This document shows positions 1 through 9,493 of a DNA stretch of 64,000 bases, piece after piece (the stretch's first letter is position 1; every line of letters starts with the position of its first letter). Origin of the DNA: Geobacillus jurassicus NBRC 107829 (lineage in GTDB: Bacteria; Bacillota; Bacilli; Bacillales; Anoxybacillaceae); contig NZ_BCQG01000002.1 of NCBI RefSeq assembly GCF_001544315.1, forward strand, positions 62,001-126,000, given 5' to 3'. The notes beneath the pieces were generated by a model. That model was not told the origin of the DNA. It was given only the letters and a program-made list of their open reading frames with translations, and ran no database searches. Position numbers and translations under genes: made by a program.

Positions 1-307
1 GACAGCAAACCATAACGTTTCCTCATAGGGAATTCACCTCGCACGTACAAAGTTGGCATTGCCCAAACCATTCTTCGTATTCTTGAGTAAGGAATCATGT
101 CGTTTCCTTAACCGATGATTCTTGAACGGTGAGACAGTTTCAGCTTTTAAAGAGGCAGGGGCACGTACGGCTATTCATCAGGGTCAGATATTTATTATCG
201 AAAACCGATCAACTTAGGGTTCGTGTATTCACTTTATTAGGCGTTAGAACACGGCGCTCGGACTTTTGAAGGAAAAGGCGCTCTAGGCAGACTGGGGCGC
301 CTTTTGT
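1..307. other. Gene-free left edge, possibly eroded coding DNA
   Basis: No open frame of useful length with a ribosome binding site is seen here. Short stretches read like protein in several frames but are broken by stops, which would fit an old, decayed coding sequence such as a transposase remnant. I could not assign it to a family. Confidence 0.3.
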
Positions 308-715
308 TTACGACGGCCACATGAGCCACTTTACCGTTTTTTTCCAAAACGAAACGTTGCCCGCTGCTAGGCGATGCCACAAGTGGAGGGCGTTCATCAT
401 CAGAAAATAAATCAACGCATTCATAACGGCATTGACATAGGGCATGACTAAGTCGGCAGCATCGCGAATTTCGATGGGAAACAGGCGGATGATGAGGACA
501 GAGACTGCGATGATGAGGAACGAACCGACCAGAGCGCCGCCTAACCGCGCATGCGGATTCCATCGAATTCTCGCCAGGCCGACGATCAACGAGCCGATGG
601 CAAATGCGAGAAACGAGCCGTACGCATAATATCCGACATTAAACGTTGGAAACAAAAAGGAAAACAACAACACCAACAAAGCGCCGCCCACATCAAGCCC
701 ATACGACCGAACCAC
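308..715 (-). CDS. Small multi-pass membrane protein of unknown function
   Basis: This 135-residue protein starts with GTG at 715, with a purine-rich ribosome binding site (GGGGGAGGAAGG) just upstream. It has about four hydrophobic segments: residues about 10-27, 33-48, 58-80 and 88-112. The loops between them are short and basic, and the C-terminus is tryptophan- and lysine-rich. I do not recognise the family. It stands alone, transcribed away from the LiaI/PspA-like pair, and no partner gene suggests a role. Integral membrane location is the only safe prediction. Confidence 0.55.
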   Translation of the reverse strand: MVRSYGLDVGGALLVLLFSFLFPTFNVGYYAYGSFLAFAIGSLIVGLARIRWNPHARLGGALVGSFLIIAVSVLIIRLFPIEIRDAADLVMPYVNAVMNALIYFLMMNALHLWHRLAAGNVSFWKKTVKWLMWPS

Positions 716-895
716 GTCTTTCCTTCCTCCCCCACAATGTCATGCGAAAATCACCGTCCATCTTGCGCGGATCCCCCTAATGGATGATATGCGCAAAATT
801 CCTTCAAAAAACATTCGCTTTTCACCTAATTTTCTCCTTCCCCTTCTACAATACAAACCGTAAGCCAGTCCACCACGGAAAAGGAGGTGACGAGA

Positions 896-1420
896 TTGAA
901 GAAAGCTCGAGCGGTTTTTCTGCTCGCCTTTGTCGCTCTCGCGGGGATCAGCCTGTTTCACGTTCTCGCCCCGCATGAAGTGATGGCGCACGGGCGTCCA
1001 GGCGCTCCGTTTGACGGCATGCCGGGCGGATTCGGTCATCACCCTCGGGAGTTCATCATGGAGCGGCGCGAAGGCTGGATGATGCCGATGTTGTTCCTAG
1101 AGTGGCTCATCCCTCTTTTGCTTGCCGCCGCCGGAGCCGTGTGGCTCGCTGCGGCGCGGTCGAAGCGCTGGATCGGCTGGGTGCTCGTCGCGCTCGGGAT
1201 TGCGGCGTTGCTGCCAAAATGGGTGTTGATTTTGCTCGCACTGGCCGCTGTGTATGCCTTAGGGCGGCGCCAAGCGCACAAACCATCCGCCGTTGAAGCG
1301 TTGATGCCAGCGACGCCATCCGTTTCCACCGATTGGCTCGATGAATGGGAAAAAACGATCCAAAAGGAGGCACAAACAAATGGGCATTTTTCGCCGAATC
1401 AAGACGATCGTTCTCGCTGA
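896..1420 (+). CDS. LiaI-like membrane protein paired with a PspA homolog
   Basis: Small membrane protein of about 174 residues. The TTG at 896 is preferred because an ideal AAGGAGG (881-887) sits 8 nt upstream; the in-frame GTG at 887 overlaps that site. An N-terminal hydrophobic segment (residues about 6-24) could be a signal anchor. After a histidine/glycine/methionine-rich loop come two closely spaced hydrophobic segments (about 65-85 and 91-118) and then a hydrophilic cytoplasmic tail. The stop lies 41 nt inside the next gene, which encodes a PspA/LiaH homolog, so the two are probably translationally coupled. In Bacillus, LiaI anchors LiaH at the membrane during envelope stress. I infer the same role from context; the sequence itself is not clearly LiaI. 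Confidence 0.6.
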   Translation: MKKARAVFLLAFVALAGISLFHVLAPHEVMAHGRPGAPFDGMPGGFGHHPREFIMERREGWMMPMLFLEWLIPLLLAAAGAVWLAAARSKRWIGWVLVALGIAALLPKWVLILLALAAVYALGRRQAHKPSAVEALMPATPSVSTDWLDEWEKTIQKEAQTNGHFSPNQDDRSR

Positions 1421-2033
1421 AGTGAACGAACAAATCGACCGATGGGAAGACCCCGTCGCCATGACGAAACAATATTTGCGCGAACTTGAAGAGCAGCTCG
1501 AACGAGGGCGCCAGGCGCTCGCCCAGCAATGGGTCGCCGAGCGGCGCTACGAGACGCTCATCGCCCAAGCGGAGGCGACGATTGAAAAACGGAGCCGCCA
1601 AGCGAAACTGGCGCTCGAGCGCAACGAAGAAGCCGTCGCCAAACTCGCTTTGCGCGACAAGTTGCTGTATGAGAAGAAACTTGAAGCGTACAAACAGCAC
1701 TATGAGGCCATCAAAGCGAAAACGGTGGAAGTCGCCAATCGGCTCAACCAATTGCGCGAGCGGTACGATGAGCTCGCAGCCAAACAGCTGGAGCTCGCCG
1801 CCCGCGTCAACGCGGCGCGGGCGTTGAAACAAATCGACACGGCGCTCGCCTCCTTTTCCGCCGACGAGGCGCTGCGTGGGTTCGCCCGCATGGAAGAGCG
1901 CGTCATCGCGTTAGAAGCCGAAGCGGCCGCCGCCCGGTTCGGAACGAACGCCGTGTTGTCCCCTGCGCCGTTTGATGAAGAAGTCGAACGCGAACTAGCG
2001 AAATGGAAAGACGCCCAAGCCCATAACGCCTAA
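1380..2033 (+). CDS. PspA/IM30 (LiaH-like) family envelope-stress protein
   Basis: Predicted 217 residues, ATG at 1380, with AAAGGAGG at 1363-1370. The start MGIFRRIKTIVLAEVNEQID is typical of PspA/IM30: a short amphipathic helix followed by a long, charged, almost uninterrupted alpha-helical coiled coil rich in Glu, Lys, Arg, Ala and Gln. The length matches the family (about 220). These proteins assemble into large rings or rods on the inner face of the cytoplasmic membrane and stabilise it under stress. It overlaps the upstream membrane-protein gene, forming a two-gene operon. No regulator such as LiaRS lies in the window. A strong hairpin follows the stop. Confidence 0.85.
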   Translation: MGIFRRIKTIVLAEVNEQIDRWEDPVAMTKQYLRELEEQLERGRQALAQQWVAERRYETLIAQAEATIEKRSRQAKLALERNEEAVAKLALRDKLLYEKKLEAYKQHYEAIKAKTVEVANRLNQLRERYDELAAKQLELAARVNAARALKQIDTALASFSADEALRGFARMEERVIALEAEAAAARFGTNAVLSPAPFDEEVERELAKWKDAQAHNA

Positions 2034-2063
2034 TTGCCCCCTCCCCCCTTTTGACATAGATGA

Positions 2064-2097
2064 CCCCCTTGCCTAGTTGGCAAGGGGGATTCGTTTG
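2064..2097 (+). terminator. Hairpin after the PspA-like gene
   Basis: CCCCCTTGCC (2064-2073) and GGCAAGGGGG (2079-2088) form a perfect 10-bp stem with a 5-nt loop, followed by a T-biased tail (TTCGTTTGTTT). It lies 30 nt after the stop and probably ends the liaI/pspA-like transcript. Confidence 0.65.
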
Positions 2098-2268
2098 TTT
2101 ACACACCTTTCCGCTCCCTTGAACAGGCAAGCGCATGCGGCCCGCGACAAGCCTGAACGATGCCCGATGCCATGGTCTTGATCCCATTGATAAGCAAAAT
2201 CGTTTCCTTTGTTTTTCCATCGCGCTAAAATTGTTAGAGAGACGAAAGAATACAGGAGATGACCTGCC

Positions 2269-3501
2269 GTGAACTGGAAACGAAGCGTCCGCATCCTTTG
2301 GCTGTGCAATTTCATGGTGTCCGCGGGGATGACGATGGTCATTCCGTTTTTGTCGCTGCTGTTGTGGGAAATGGGCGTCACCGAGCACCATTCATTGAGC
2401 GTCTGGACCGGTCTTGTCTTTTCCGCGACGTTTTTGTCGGCGGCCATCATGGCGCCGATTTGGGGCATGTTCGCCGACAAGTACGGCCAGCGCGCCAACC
2501 TCATCCGCGCGGGGGTCGGCATGGGGCTCATCACCAGCTGCATGGCGTTCGCCCATTCGCCGATGGCGTTGCTTGCCCTCCGATTCCTTGTCGGCTTTTT
2601 CTCCGGGTTCATCACCGTCTCGTTTTCCTATTTGGCGCGCGTCGTGCCGAAAGATCATAGCGGCGAGGCGCTTGGGACGCTGCAGACGGGAAGCATCGCT
2701 GGCAACATCATCGGGCCGCTCATCGGCGGCGCCTTATCCGATTGGTTCGGCTTCCGCCCGGTGTTTCTCGTGACCGGGTTTTGCATTTTGGCGACATTGC
2801 TTCCTGTCGTCTTTTGGCTCGAAAAAGACCCCGTCGCGCTGCGGGCGAAAGAAAACAAGGCGAGTTTCAAAGAAGTGTTCGAGCAACGGACGCTCCTCGT
2901 CTTGTTCGCCGCTACGTTTCTCGTGCAAATCGCCGTTCTCGGCGTCAACTCGATGATGACGATTTTCGTCCAATCGCTCGTCGGCCATTCTAGCAATCTC
3001 GCATTTCTATCAGGGCTCGCCTCCTCGATCACAGGGATCGCCACCATCATCGGCGCGCCGTATTTAGGCAAACTCGGCGACCGGATCGGGCAAGGGAAAA
3101 TGCTGCCGATTTTGCTTCTGCTCTCCGGCTTGTTCGCCTTGCCGCAACTATGGACGGATCATCTTTATGAATTGTACGTCTGGCGCTTCTTGCAAGGGCT
3201 GGTCGTCGGCGGCGTATGGCCTGCCATTCAAGCGCTGATCAACGCACAATGCCCGCGCCGCATCCAAGGCCGGGTATTCGGCGTCACGGCCAGCAGCCGC
3301 TTCCTCGGCAACCTCGCTGGCCCGACGGCAGCGGGAGCCATCGCAGGATTCGCATCCATTTCCGCCATTTTCGCTTTATCAGGGGTGCTTCTCATCGCCA
3401 CGGGCGTCCTGGTCGGCTATGCGGCCCATGACCGCGCATGGCGCGAGGACATGAAAGAGAAAATCGCCGCTTGGGCGCACCGCCTTCACATCCGGCACTG
3501 A
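2269..3501 (+). CDS. MFS family drug/efflux transporter
   Basis: Predicted 410 residues starting with GTG at 2269, with an AGGAGA site at about 2253-2258. About twelve hydrophobic segments are present. The loop between helices 2 and 3 carries the major-facilitator signature, here GMFADKYGQR near residue 68, and a related motif, YLGKLGDRIGQ, recurs in the second half near residue 265. Helix 5 has the GNIIGPLIGG pattern typical of drug:H+ antiporters (DHA1, MdtG/YttB-like). The substrate is not predictable. The gene stands alone and converges on the downstream peptidase gene, with a shared terminator between them. Confidence 0.85.
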   Translation: MNWKRSVRILWLCNFMVSAGMTMVIPFLSLLLWEMGVTEHHSLSVWTGLVFSATFLSAAIMAPIWGMFADKYGQRANLIRAGVGMGLITSCMAFAHSPMALLALRFLVGFFSGFITVSFSYLARVVPKDHSGEALGTLQTGSIAGNIIGPLIGGALSDWFGFRPVFLVTGFCILATLLPVVFWLEKDPVALRAKENKASFKEVFEQRTLLVLFAATFLVQIAVLGVNSMMTIFVQSLVGHSSNLAFLSGLASSITGIATIIGAPYLGKLGDRIGQGKMLPILLLLSGLFALPQLWTDHLYELYVWRFLQGLVVGGVWPAIQALINAQCPRRIQGRVFGVTASSRFLGNLAGPTAAGAIAGFASISAIFALSGVLLIATGVLVGYAAHDRAWREDMKEKIAAWAHRLHIRH

Positions 3502-3520
3502 CAGCGCGGCAAGGACAATG

Positions 3521-3553
3521 AAAAACGGCCTGAGGGGAAACCCTTCAGGCCGA
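3521..3553. terminator. Bidirectional terminator between convergent genes
   Basis: CGGCCTGAGGG (3526-3536) pairs with CCCTTCAGGCCG (3541-3552) with one bulged base. A run of five A (3521-3525) precedes it, giving a T-run on the minus strand; on the plus strand a short T-run follows after a gap. It serves the MFS gene (plus) and the peptidase gene (minus). Confidence 0.65.
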
Positions 3554-3559
3554 TGTCTA

Positions 3560-4606
3560 TCATTTTTCCGTCCGTCGAAGCAGCGAATACGGCATCGCCT
3601 CCCCAATGCGTCCGTTCCGCCCCGTCGTCGTCTCCGCCGTTGTGAGCGAATTCCAAATCGCTTCTTCCACCGCCTCGATCGCGGCTTGAAACAACTCGTT
3701 CATCAGCGGCGCATCGTCGCGGACGAGCGGCGGAACGGATTGTAGAACCGAATCAGAGAAATGGGGGATCGTATAAGCATTGGAAAACGCAATCACAATA
3801 TCGCCGCTCCCGTGATGGACGCAGCTTCCCGTCCGCCCGAGCCCCACCGCCGCCCGCCGCGCCAGCCGCTTCAACTGCCGCGCATCAAGCGGCGCATCAG
3901 TCGCGACGATCATCATAATCGACCCAGGCGGCACGTCCCGTTCATCGAACGACGGCGGCACATATGGCACGAACCGCAGCTCCCCGCGCCGACCGAAATT
4001 GCTCACGACAAGCGCCCCGACCGTATATCCCCCGCCCACGACCCGCGACGAGCTGCCGACGCCCCCTTTCCAACCGAAACACATCATCCCTGTTCCTGCC
4101 CCGACCGCCCCTTCTTCCATCTCCACGCGCGCCGCGGCAATCGCCGCTTTTGCATGCTCTTTCGTCACCGCCATCACCCGCGCCGTGTTCAAGTAGCCGT
4201 CATTGCATTCGCCGACGACAATGTTGACCGACCCCGTCACATCCCCGATCTCTGGCGTCGCCTCCAACATATATTCCAGCGTCCCTTGCCAAACCGCCCC
4301 GACGCTGAACGTATTCGTCAGCATAATCGGCGACTCGATCACCCCGAGCTCCTCGACTTGCACCAACCCGGCCGTTTTCCCAAACCCGTTCAACACAAAA
4401 CAAGCGGCAGGCACTTTCTCCAAAAACCAGTTGCCCCCGTGCGGCAGCACCGCCGTCACTCCGGTGCGGATCGCCGTTCGCTCATCCATATCTTCCCGAA
4501 TCGTCACATGCCCAACCCGAACCCCTGACACATCCGTGATTTGATTCCGCCTCCCCACCGGAAGCGTACCGATGGAAAACCCGAGATCGCGAAGCTTGCA
4601 GCGCAT
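3560..4606 (-). CDS. P1 family (DmpA/BapA-type) N-terminal nucleophile aminopeptidase
   Basis: Predicted 348 residues from ATG at 4606; AAAGGGG lies 7 nt upstream, making it a better start than the ATG at 4612 or the longer upstream frame. The beginning (DLGFSIGTLPVGRRNQITDV, then GVRVGHVTI) is characteristic of the DmpA / beta-peptidyl aminopeptidase family (MEROPS S58). A glycine-rich stretch followed by GVGSSSR near residue 220 is the expected self-cleavage region, where the freed Ser becomes the nucleophile. A second conserved block lies near GLGRTGSCVHHGSGDI. These enzymes remove N-terminal D-residues, beta-residues or small residues from peptides; the natural substrate is usually unknown. 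Single-gene unit. Confidence 0.85.
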   Translation of the reverse strand: MRCKLRDLGFSIGTLPVGRRNQITDVSGVRVGHVTIREDMDERTAIRTGVTAVLPHGGNWFLEKVPAACFVLNGFGKTAGLVQVEELGVIESPIMLTNTFSVGAVWQGTLEYMLEATPEIGDVTGSVNIVVGECNDGYLNTARVMAVTKEHAKAAIAAARVEMEEGAVGAGTGMMCFGWKGGVGSSSRVVGGGYTVGALVVSNFGRRGELRFVPYVPPSFDERDVPPGSIMMIVATDAPLDARQLKRLARRAAVGLGRTGSCVHHGSGDIVIAFSNAYTIPHFSDSVLQSVPPLVRDDAPLMNELFQAAIEAVEEAIWNSLTTAETTTGRNGRIGEAMPYSLLRRTEK

Positions 4607-4892
4607 CCCCATTCCCCTTTCTTCCCTTTGCTTGCCACAAACGTCCATCCGGAAGCAAACCAACGTTGCTCCTTCTATCAAGTATACCGCATCGAACAAG
4701 GCAGCTGCGAGAGGGGAGCAGAAAGCAGGAGAAGAAACACCTTGACCCGTGGCGAGGATTTCAATGGGAGGGGACGGGCAGGCCCTCACATCTCAAACAA
4801 AGACAACAAAAGCGGAAAAAAAAGATAACTAGCCTGTCGGCAGGTACGAGGAACACATGCAAACGACTCACAGCCGCGGATCTTGGACCGTA

Positions 4893-6042
4893 GTTTCAAT
4901 CCCTCATAGGTACGATAAAAACTTGCAAGCTGACCTTGTTGCTGGAATTATGAACGCGTTTCAATCCCTCATAGGTACGATAAAAACCCAATGCCATCGC
5001 TCGAATTTCTGGGCGATGATAGGTTTCAATCCCTCATAGGTACGATAAAAACCTCATAGATTTCCTTGACTTCTGTGATCGGTGTATCGTTTCAATCCCT
5101 CATAGGTACGATAAAAACAAGTATTCAAATACGATACGATGCGGCGTTTGATTGTTTCAATCCCTCATAGGTACGATAAAAACAAAATTCCGCTTGCCCG
5201 ATTTGGTTGTTGTTCAAGGTTTCAATCCCTCATAGGTACGATAAAAACTCGCTTCGCTCTTGGACAAGAGCGGGAAGAGTTGGAAAAGTTTCAATCCCTC
5301 ATAGGTACGATAAAAACGAGATTGGGGAATTGGCGAATGAAAATAGATGTTTGTTTCAATCCCTCATAGGTACGATAAAAACGGTCATGGAAAATGATGG
5401 AGGTGGACGAAAATGTCGTTTCAATCCCTCATAGGTACGATAAAAACTAAATTTAATGTCAACGTCATCCTACGGGCAGACATGTTTCAATCCCTCATAG
5501 GTACGATAAAAACTCCATGATGCGGTTGACGACCACTTCCGGGATCGTGTTTCAATCCCTCATAGGTACGATAAAAACGAAAACGACCATGGATACACGT
5601 ATATCCATGAGTCTGGTTTCAATCCCTCATAGGTACGATAAAAACCCCGAACTCGATATAGAGAAAGCGATGTTAACACGTGTTTCAATCCCTCATAGGT
5701 ACGATAAAAACCACTGAATTGCCCATATATCCCCTGTCAGTGCTTCTGTTTCAATCCCTCATAGGTACGATAAAAACGATTTTTTGCATTGCGTCATTAA
5801 TCATCGTGTCGGTGTTTCAATCCCTCATAGGTACGATAAAAACGGATGAGCGTCGGAATAACGCGTTTTTTCGTGAATAGTTTCAATCCCTCATAGGTAC
5901 GATAAAAACCTTCAGAGCCCAAGCAACTTGTTTTTCTGTTCCTTGGTTTCAATCCCTCATAGGTACGATAAAAACCGATGTGGACGCGGAAAAAGTGATA
6001 AGAAAGGGAGATGTTTCAATCCCTCATAGGTACGATAAAAAC
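4893..6042 (-). CRISPR. Type I-B CRISPR array 1, 18 repeats / 17 spacers
   Basis: Eighteen identical 30-bp repeats, starting on the plus strand with GTTTCAATCCCTCATAGG, alternate with 17 unique spacers of 35-39 nt. Repeat starts are 4893, 4958, 5023, 5089, 5154, 5219, 5288, 5353, 5418, 5484, 5549, 5616, 5682, 5748, 5814, 5880, 5946 and 6013. I place transcription on the minus strand for two reasons. In that direction the repeat ends in ATTGAAAC, the usual 8-nt 5' handle of type I crRNAs. Also, the sequence after the last repeat (6043-6212) is a leader shared with array 2. The newest spacer should therefore be the one nearest 6042. All repeats look intact, which suggests an active or recently active array. 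Confidence 0.97.
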
Positions 6043-6212
6043 CCAAACCATGCGCATCAAATCAAGCTTTTTCCCTCTGGGCTGTTTCCAGAATATAACG
6101 TTTCAAAAATTCTGTCAATACGGTTCGGCCGTGATGGTTGTAGGATTTTGACGCAAAAGAACATTGTCGTCGATCCCCCGGGTTTTTTGCACGATTGGAG
6201 GTCGACGACAGT
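6043..6212 (-). promoter_or_regulatory. CRISPR leader of array 1 with promoter and conserved dyad
   Basis: This segment is clearly homologous to 13707-13872, next to array 2. On the minus strand it holds TTGACA (6118-6113), a 17-nt spacer and TATTCT (6095-6090), a good vegetative promoter that would start transcription near 6083, about 40 nt before the first repeat. Further out is an inverted repeat, TGTCGTCGA (6165-6173) and TCGACGACA (6202-6210), around a CCCCCGGG-containing core; it is retained in the second leader at nearly the same distance. This is the expected place for Cas1-Cas2 integration signals. Confidence 0.85.
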
Positions 6213-6251
6213 AACACAACTTTAAATCGTCACCCTCTACCTATTCATCCC

Positions 6252-8660
6252 TTAATACAAATACGCCGCTCCACTTTCGTCTTTGAAACCAGTCTGCATG
6301 TCGTAAAATTTATCCACTTCATTGGGCGGCACCCAAAAGAAATTCCCCTTGACACCTCCACGAGTAACAAACTCCGCTAGCTGACTGTTCATCAATCGGT
6401 TAACCCTTATTTGAACCATATATTGGCCCATCGCTGTTGTTATACGGCGGAGAACCGCCTTTTTTTCGTAAATAGGCATATTTTTCGCTGTCATAATACG
6501 CTCATACTCATCAGCTAACTTAGTTGCCTCTTTTGTTAATTCAACAAACACATCAGCAACTCCGTCCGTCTCAATCAATTGAAATTCATTAAGTTTGTCC
6601 AAGTCAAGGCCACAAACAGCCTCACTCCATAGATCACGCGAAGCATCCATTGGAAGATGTTCTGCTAATTTCTGATAGTAGTCAAACAGCAAACTGGGAA
6701 AGAGCGGTTCAGGAATTTCTTCATACATATCAAATATCTTCTTTGTCCAATTGAGATGATGAGAGCCATATATATATTGTGCATCATTACCAAGCTTCAC
6801 TATGTACACTGGACAAAGTTCCCCCCTCTCTCCACTACGATTTACCCTGCCGGCTGTTTGGATAATTGATTCCAATGGAGCGAGATCGCGATATCCAATA
6901 TCAAAGTTCAAATCGACCCCTGCCTCAATCGCTTGGGTTGACACCAAAATCACAGGATTTCCGTTCCGATCATCCAACCGTTCCTTCACTGCCTCGATTA
7001 CTTGACTTCGTTGCCAAGGAACGATATTGGTCGACAAATAAAAAATTTCTACATTCCCCAATATTCCTTCTGAATGAGCCTTCTTCAGTAATTGATAAAT
7101 CTCCTTGCTTCTCCGAATAGTATTCACTACAATCAGTGCTGATTGATGCGGTTGCCAAGTATCAAGAAAGAGGTTAAAAAACTCTTCACCGTTTCTTTTA
7201 CGTCCGATTTGTGAAATGAGCCTAGTGCGAGTCAAGCTGGCGAAATATTCTCTATAGCTAGGCAGCAACTCTACAGGCTTACAGAACGATTGACCAAGCA
7301 ATCGATCCCCGAGCTCCAACAATTGAGGATGAGTGGCGGTCATTAGAATGAATCGGGTTCCATAGTACTCTGCGATTTTTCTCAATACCGCCCCTATGAG
7401 TGGCATGTATTTTTCAGGAAGCGCCTGCACTTCATCTAGAATAATAATGCTTCCAGCCAGTTTATGAAATTTCTTAAGCGGACGGTTCCGATTGGTAAAG
7501 ATCGAATGAAACAGCTGGACGAACGTTGTCAATACAACATCGGCTTCCCATGCCTCCGTTAGTAACAAGCGTTGGTCTAGCGGCAGCCCTTCGTCCCCTT
7601 CAGTAGAAAAGCACAAATCTGCGAGTCGATGATGCGCAAGCACATGCATGTCCTTCCCAAACACCGCCTCATAATCCTGTCGGCTCTGCTCAATAATATT
7701 GATGAAAGGAATTGCAGTGATAATCCGTGGAACGTATCCCTCCAATTCAGCAATCCGTTGCTGTAGGTAAAGGGCGCATTCCAACGACGCAAGCGTTTTT
7801 CCGATCCCGGTAGGAGCGGTAATCGTAAAAAATTTTTCCTTGCGAATTTGCTCATCCCCTAACCCCTTCAAGACAGATAGCATCTGTTGGCGCGCTCTCT
7901 CCCTTTGCTCTGTCATTGGTGAAGATATCTCTCCTCCATGCTTAGCGCGAATGTAGTCGGTCACTCTTGCAGCAGGGACTGTCTTCACAACAGAAGGCAA
8001 GATCCCCCCGGAATCTAGTTTATCGGAATCAATGAGCAGAGAAAAAAAGTAATATAGAGCAAAAAACCAGTAATCTTTCCGCAATCGCCCTTTCATATGC
8101 TGGGGCATGTGCAGAAAATAGCGGGTATCAGAACGCCACTGACATAAATCAACATGTTGCAGCAACCGGAGAAAGTCTTCATCCTCCTGCAAGCCAAGGT
8201 CAGTTAAAACGTCTATCCATTTTTGACTGAGGTTGGCATGTTGTTGCTCCAAAGTCCACCATACGTCATTCGAAAACAACTCTTTCAAGGTAGGATTTCC
8301 ATGGTGAAAGCGCACACAAAGATACGCGATGAACGCCCAAACCTGTTTTTCAGGATCAGGAACATGTTCTAGACAACTTTTTACAAACGCCCGTGCAAAA
8401 CAGGCGGAAATGTGAGCATGACTACTCAGTTTGGACGTTTTCTGCTCTGTGAGATACGACTGAAAATAATCCGTATACTTCCCAATATCATGAACAAAAA
8501 GAAGAGTCTTTGCTAAAACTTTCACATCCTGATGTTCCAAACTAGGAAAGGCCACGGTAGGAGGAATAGCATGTTGGCCATTTTGAGACACATTATGAAG
8601 ATGTTCAGCTAATAGATGGAATATCCCACTCCCTCGATCATAGTGGGCGTAATACTTCAT
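6252..8660 (-). CDS. cas3: Cas3 helicase-nuclease, type I-B
   Basis: Predicted 802 residues from ATG at 8660, where GGGGAGGAATTTGG gives a strong ribosome binding site. An in-frame ATG at 8726 overlaps the cas5 stop but has no such site. The N-terminal HD nuclease domain carries HDIGKYTDYF with His57-Asp58. The C-terminal part is an SF2 helicase with Walker A (TAPTGIGKT, about residue 283), a DExx box (ILDEVQAL, about 406), motif III (TAT) and motif VI (QTAGRVNRSG). It is recruited to Cascade-bound DNA, unwinds and degrades it. It is last in the cas6-cas8b-cas7-cas5-cas3 operon; leader and array 1 follow immediately. Confidence 0.95.
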   Translation of the reverse strand: MKYYAHYDRGSGIFHLLAEHLHNVSQNGQHAIPPTVAFPSLEHQDVKVLAKTLLFVHDIGKYTDYFQSYLTEQKTSKLSSHAHISACFARAFVKSCLEHVPDPEKQVWAFIAYLCVRFHHGNPTLKELFSNDVWWTLEQQHANLSQKWIDVLTDLGLQEDEDFLRLLQHVDLCQWRSDTRYFLHMPQHMKGRLRKDYWFFALYYFFSLLIDSDKLDSGGILPSVVKTVPAARVTDYIRAKHGGEISSPMTEQRERARQQMLSVLKGLGDEQIRKEKFFTITAPTGIGKTLASLECALYLQQRIAELEGYVPRIITAIPFINIIEQSRQDYEAVFGKDMHVLAHHRLADLCFSTEGDEGLPLDQRLLLTEAWEADVVLTTFVQLFHSIFTNRNRPLKKFHKLAGSIIILDEVQALPEKYMPLIGAVLRKIAEYYGTRFILMTATHPQLLELGDRLLGQSFCKPVELLPSYREYFASLTRTRLISQIGRKRNGEEFFNLFLDTWQPHQSALIVVNTIRRSKEIYQLLKKAHSEGILGNVEIFYLSTNIVPWQRSQVIEAVKERLDDRNGNPVILVSTQAIEAGVDLNFDIGYRDLAPLESIIQTAGRVNRSGERGELCPVYIVKLGNDAQYIYGSHHLNWTKKIFDMYEEIPEPLFPSLLFDYYQKLAEHLPMDASRDLWSEAVCGLDLDKLNEFQLIETDGVADVFVELTKEATKLADEYERIMTAKNMPIYEKKAVLRRITTAMGQYMVQIRVNRLMNSQLAEFVTRGGVKGNFFWVPPNEVDKFYDMQTGFKDESGAAYLY

Positions 8661-8722
8661 CCAAATTCCTCCTCCCCAATGGACAGAACCGGAACGCAAT
8701 GGAGCGTCGCCGGTTCTCACAT

Positions 8723-9493
8723 TCATTGCATCCAGACAATGTTACGTCCGTTGCTTAAGGTTATATAAGAATTGACGTTTGCATAAATAGGAGAGTTGTT
8801 CATATTAATGACCACGCTCGTTTTGCCCCGGGGCGTCAAACGCCGTTCTCTGTCAAATTCTAAAAGCAAATCCTCTTTAACCAATCGGTAAGACCCTTCC
8901 GCCGCGGGCGCTAGGTCAATCCTCTTCACGGAGTGTACAGGCAATACGGACGACACCGCCACCGGTTTCTCTTCTTTTCTTTCGTCCCCTTCCCAGACAC
9001 CTTCATACTGCAGCCACCCTAAGTTGTAAGCGGTGCCCAGGGCCACGGAGATTCCTAAACTACCGTAGCCTCCCGATGTAGAAACAGCCATGAGCTCCTT
9101 CAATCGTTGCATAATCTTCGGATTGCGATGAGAGATGTACACTCGGTAATCTAGGTATCCGTTGCGGATGTCCTGGGGCAAGACCAACTCTGTCGCCGTC
9201 TGGCTATGGTTTTCCTGAGACCCGTTGCAGTCATCCCATTTTTTCACCATTAGCAAATTCACTTTCTGAATCATTTTCTTAATCGGCGCATGGCTGGACA
9301 CAGCAATTTGGCACTCGTCCAAAGAAAAGTCTTCGTAATAAGAATCTCTCTCATATCCTAACAGCCCTGCCAAAATGCCGATGATCGTCGTACGTGGTGG
9401 GACTGAATAGGACAGTGCCGAGGAATTAGAATAGTAACGTCGAAAATGAGCCATCTTGCCGCAAAGCCGAAGTTCCAACACTTGCACGCTCAC
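8723..9493 (-). CDS. cas5: Cas5, type I-B Cascade subunit
   Basis: About 256 residues from GTG at 9493, which overlaps the cas7 stop as GTGA; a second GTG at 9487 has better spacing from GGAGG and is an equally good start. The N-terminus (VLELRLCGKMAHFRRYYSN) followed by PPRTTIIGILAGLLG is typical of the Cas5 RAMP fold in I-B systems, where Cas5 caps the 5' handle of the crRNA and contacts Cas8. The C-terminal half is less conserved. The stop region overlaps upstream in-frame codons of cas3, indicating tight coupling. Confidence 0.92.
   Translation of the reverse strand: MSVQVLELRLCGKMAHFRRYYSNSSALSYSVPPRTTIIGILAGLLGYERDSYYEDFSLDECQIAVSSHAPIKKMIQKVNLLMVKKWDDCNGSQENHSQTATELVLPQDIRNGYLDYRVYISHRNPKIMQRLKELMAVSTSGGYGSLGISVALGTAYNLGWLQYEGVWEGDERKEEKPVAVSSVLPVHSVKRIDLAPAAEGSYRLVKEDLLLEFDRERRLTPRGKTSVVINMNNSPIYANVNSYITLSNGRNIVWMQ

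Noticed and set aside
4857-6120. Several small open frames containing SIPHRYDKN or QSLIGTIKT repeats
   Set aside because: They are translations of CRISPR repeats in array 1; no ribosome sites and no real protein.
6043-6250. Small protein gene between array 1 and cas3 (frames near 5980-6225)
   Set aside because: The frame begins inside the array and the segment is the conserved leader.
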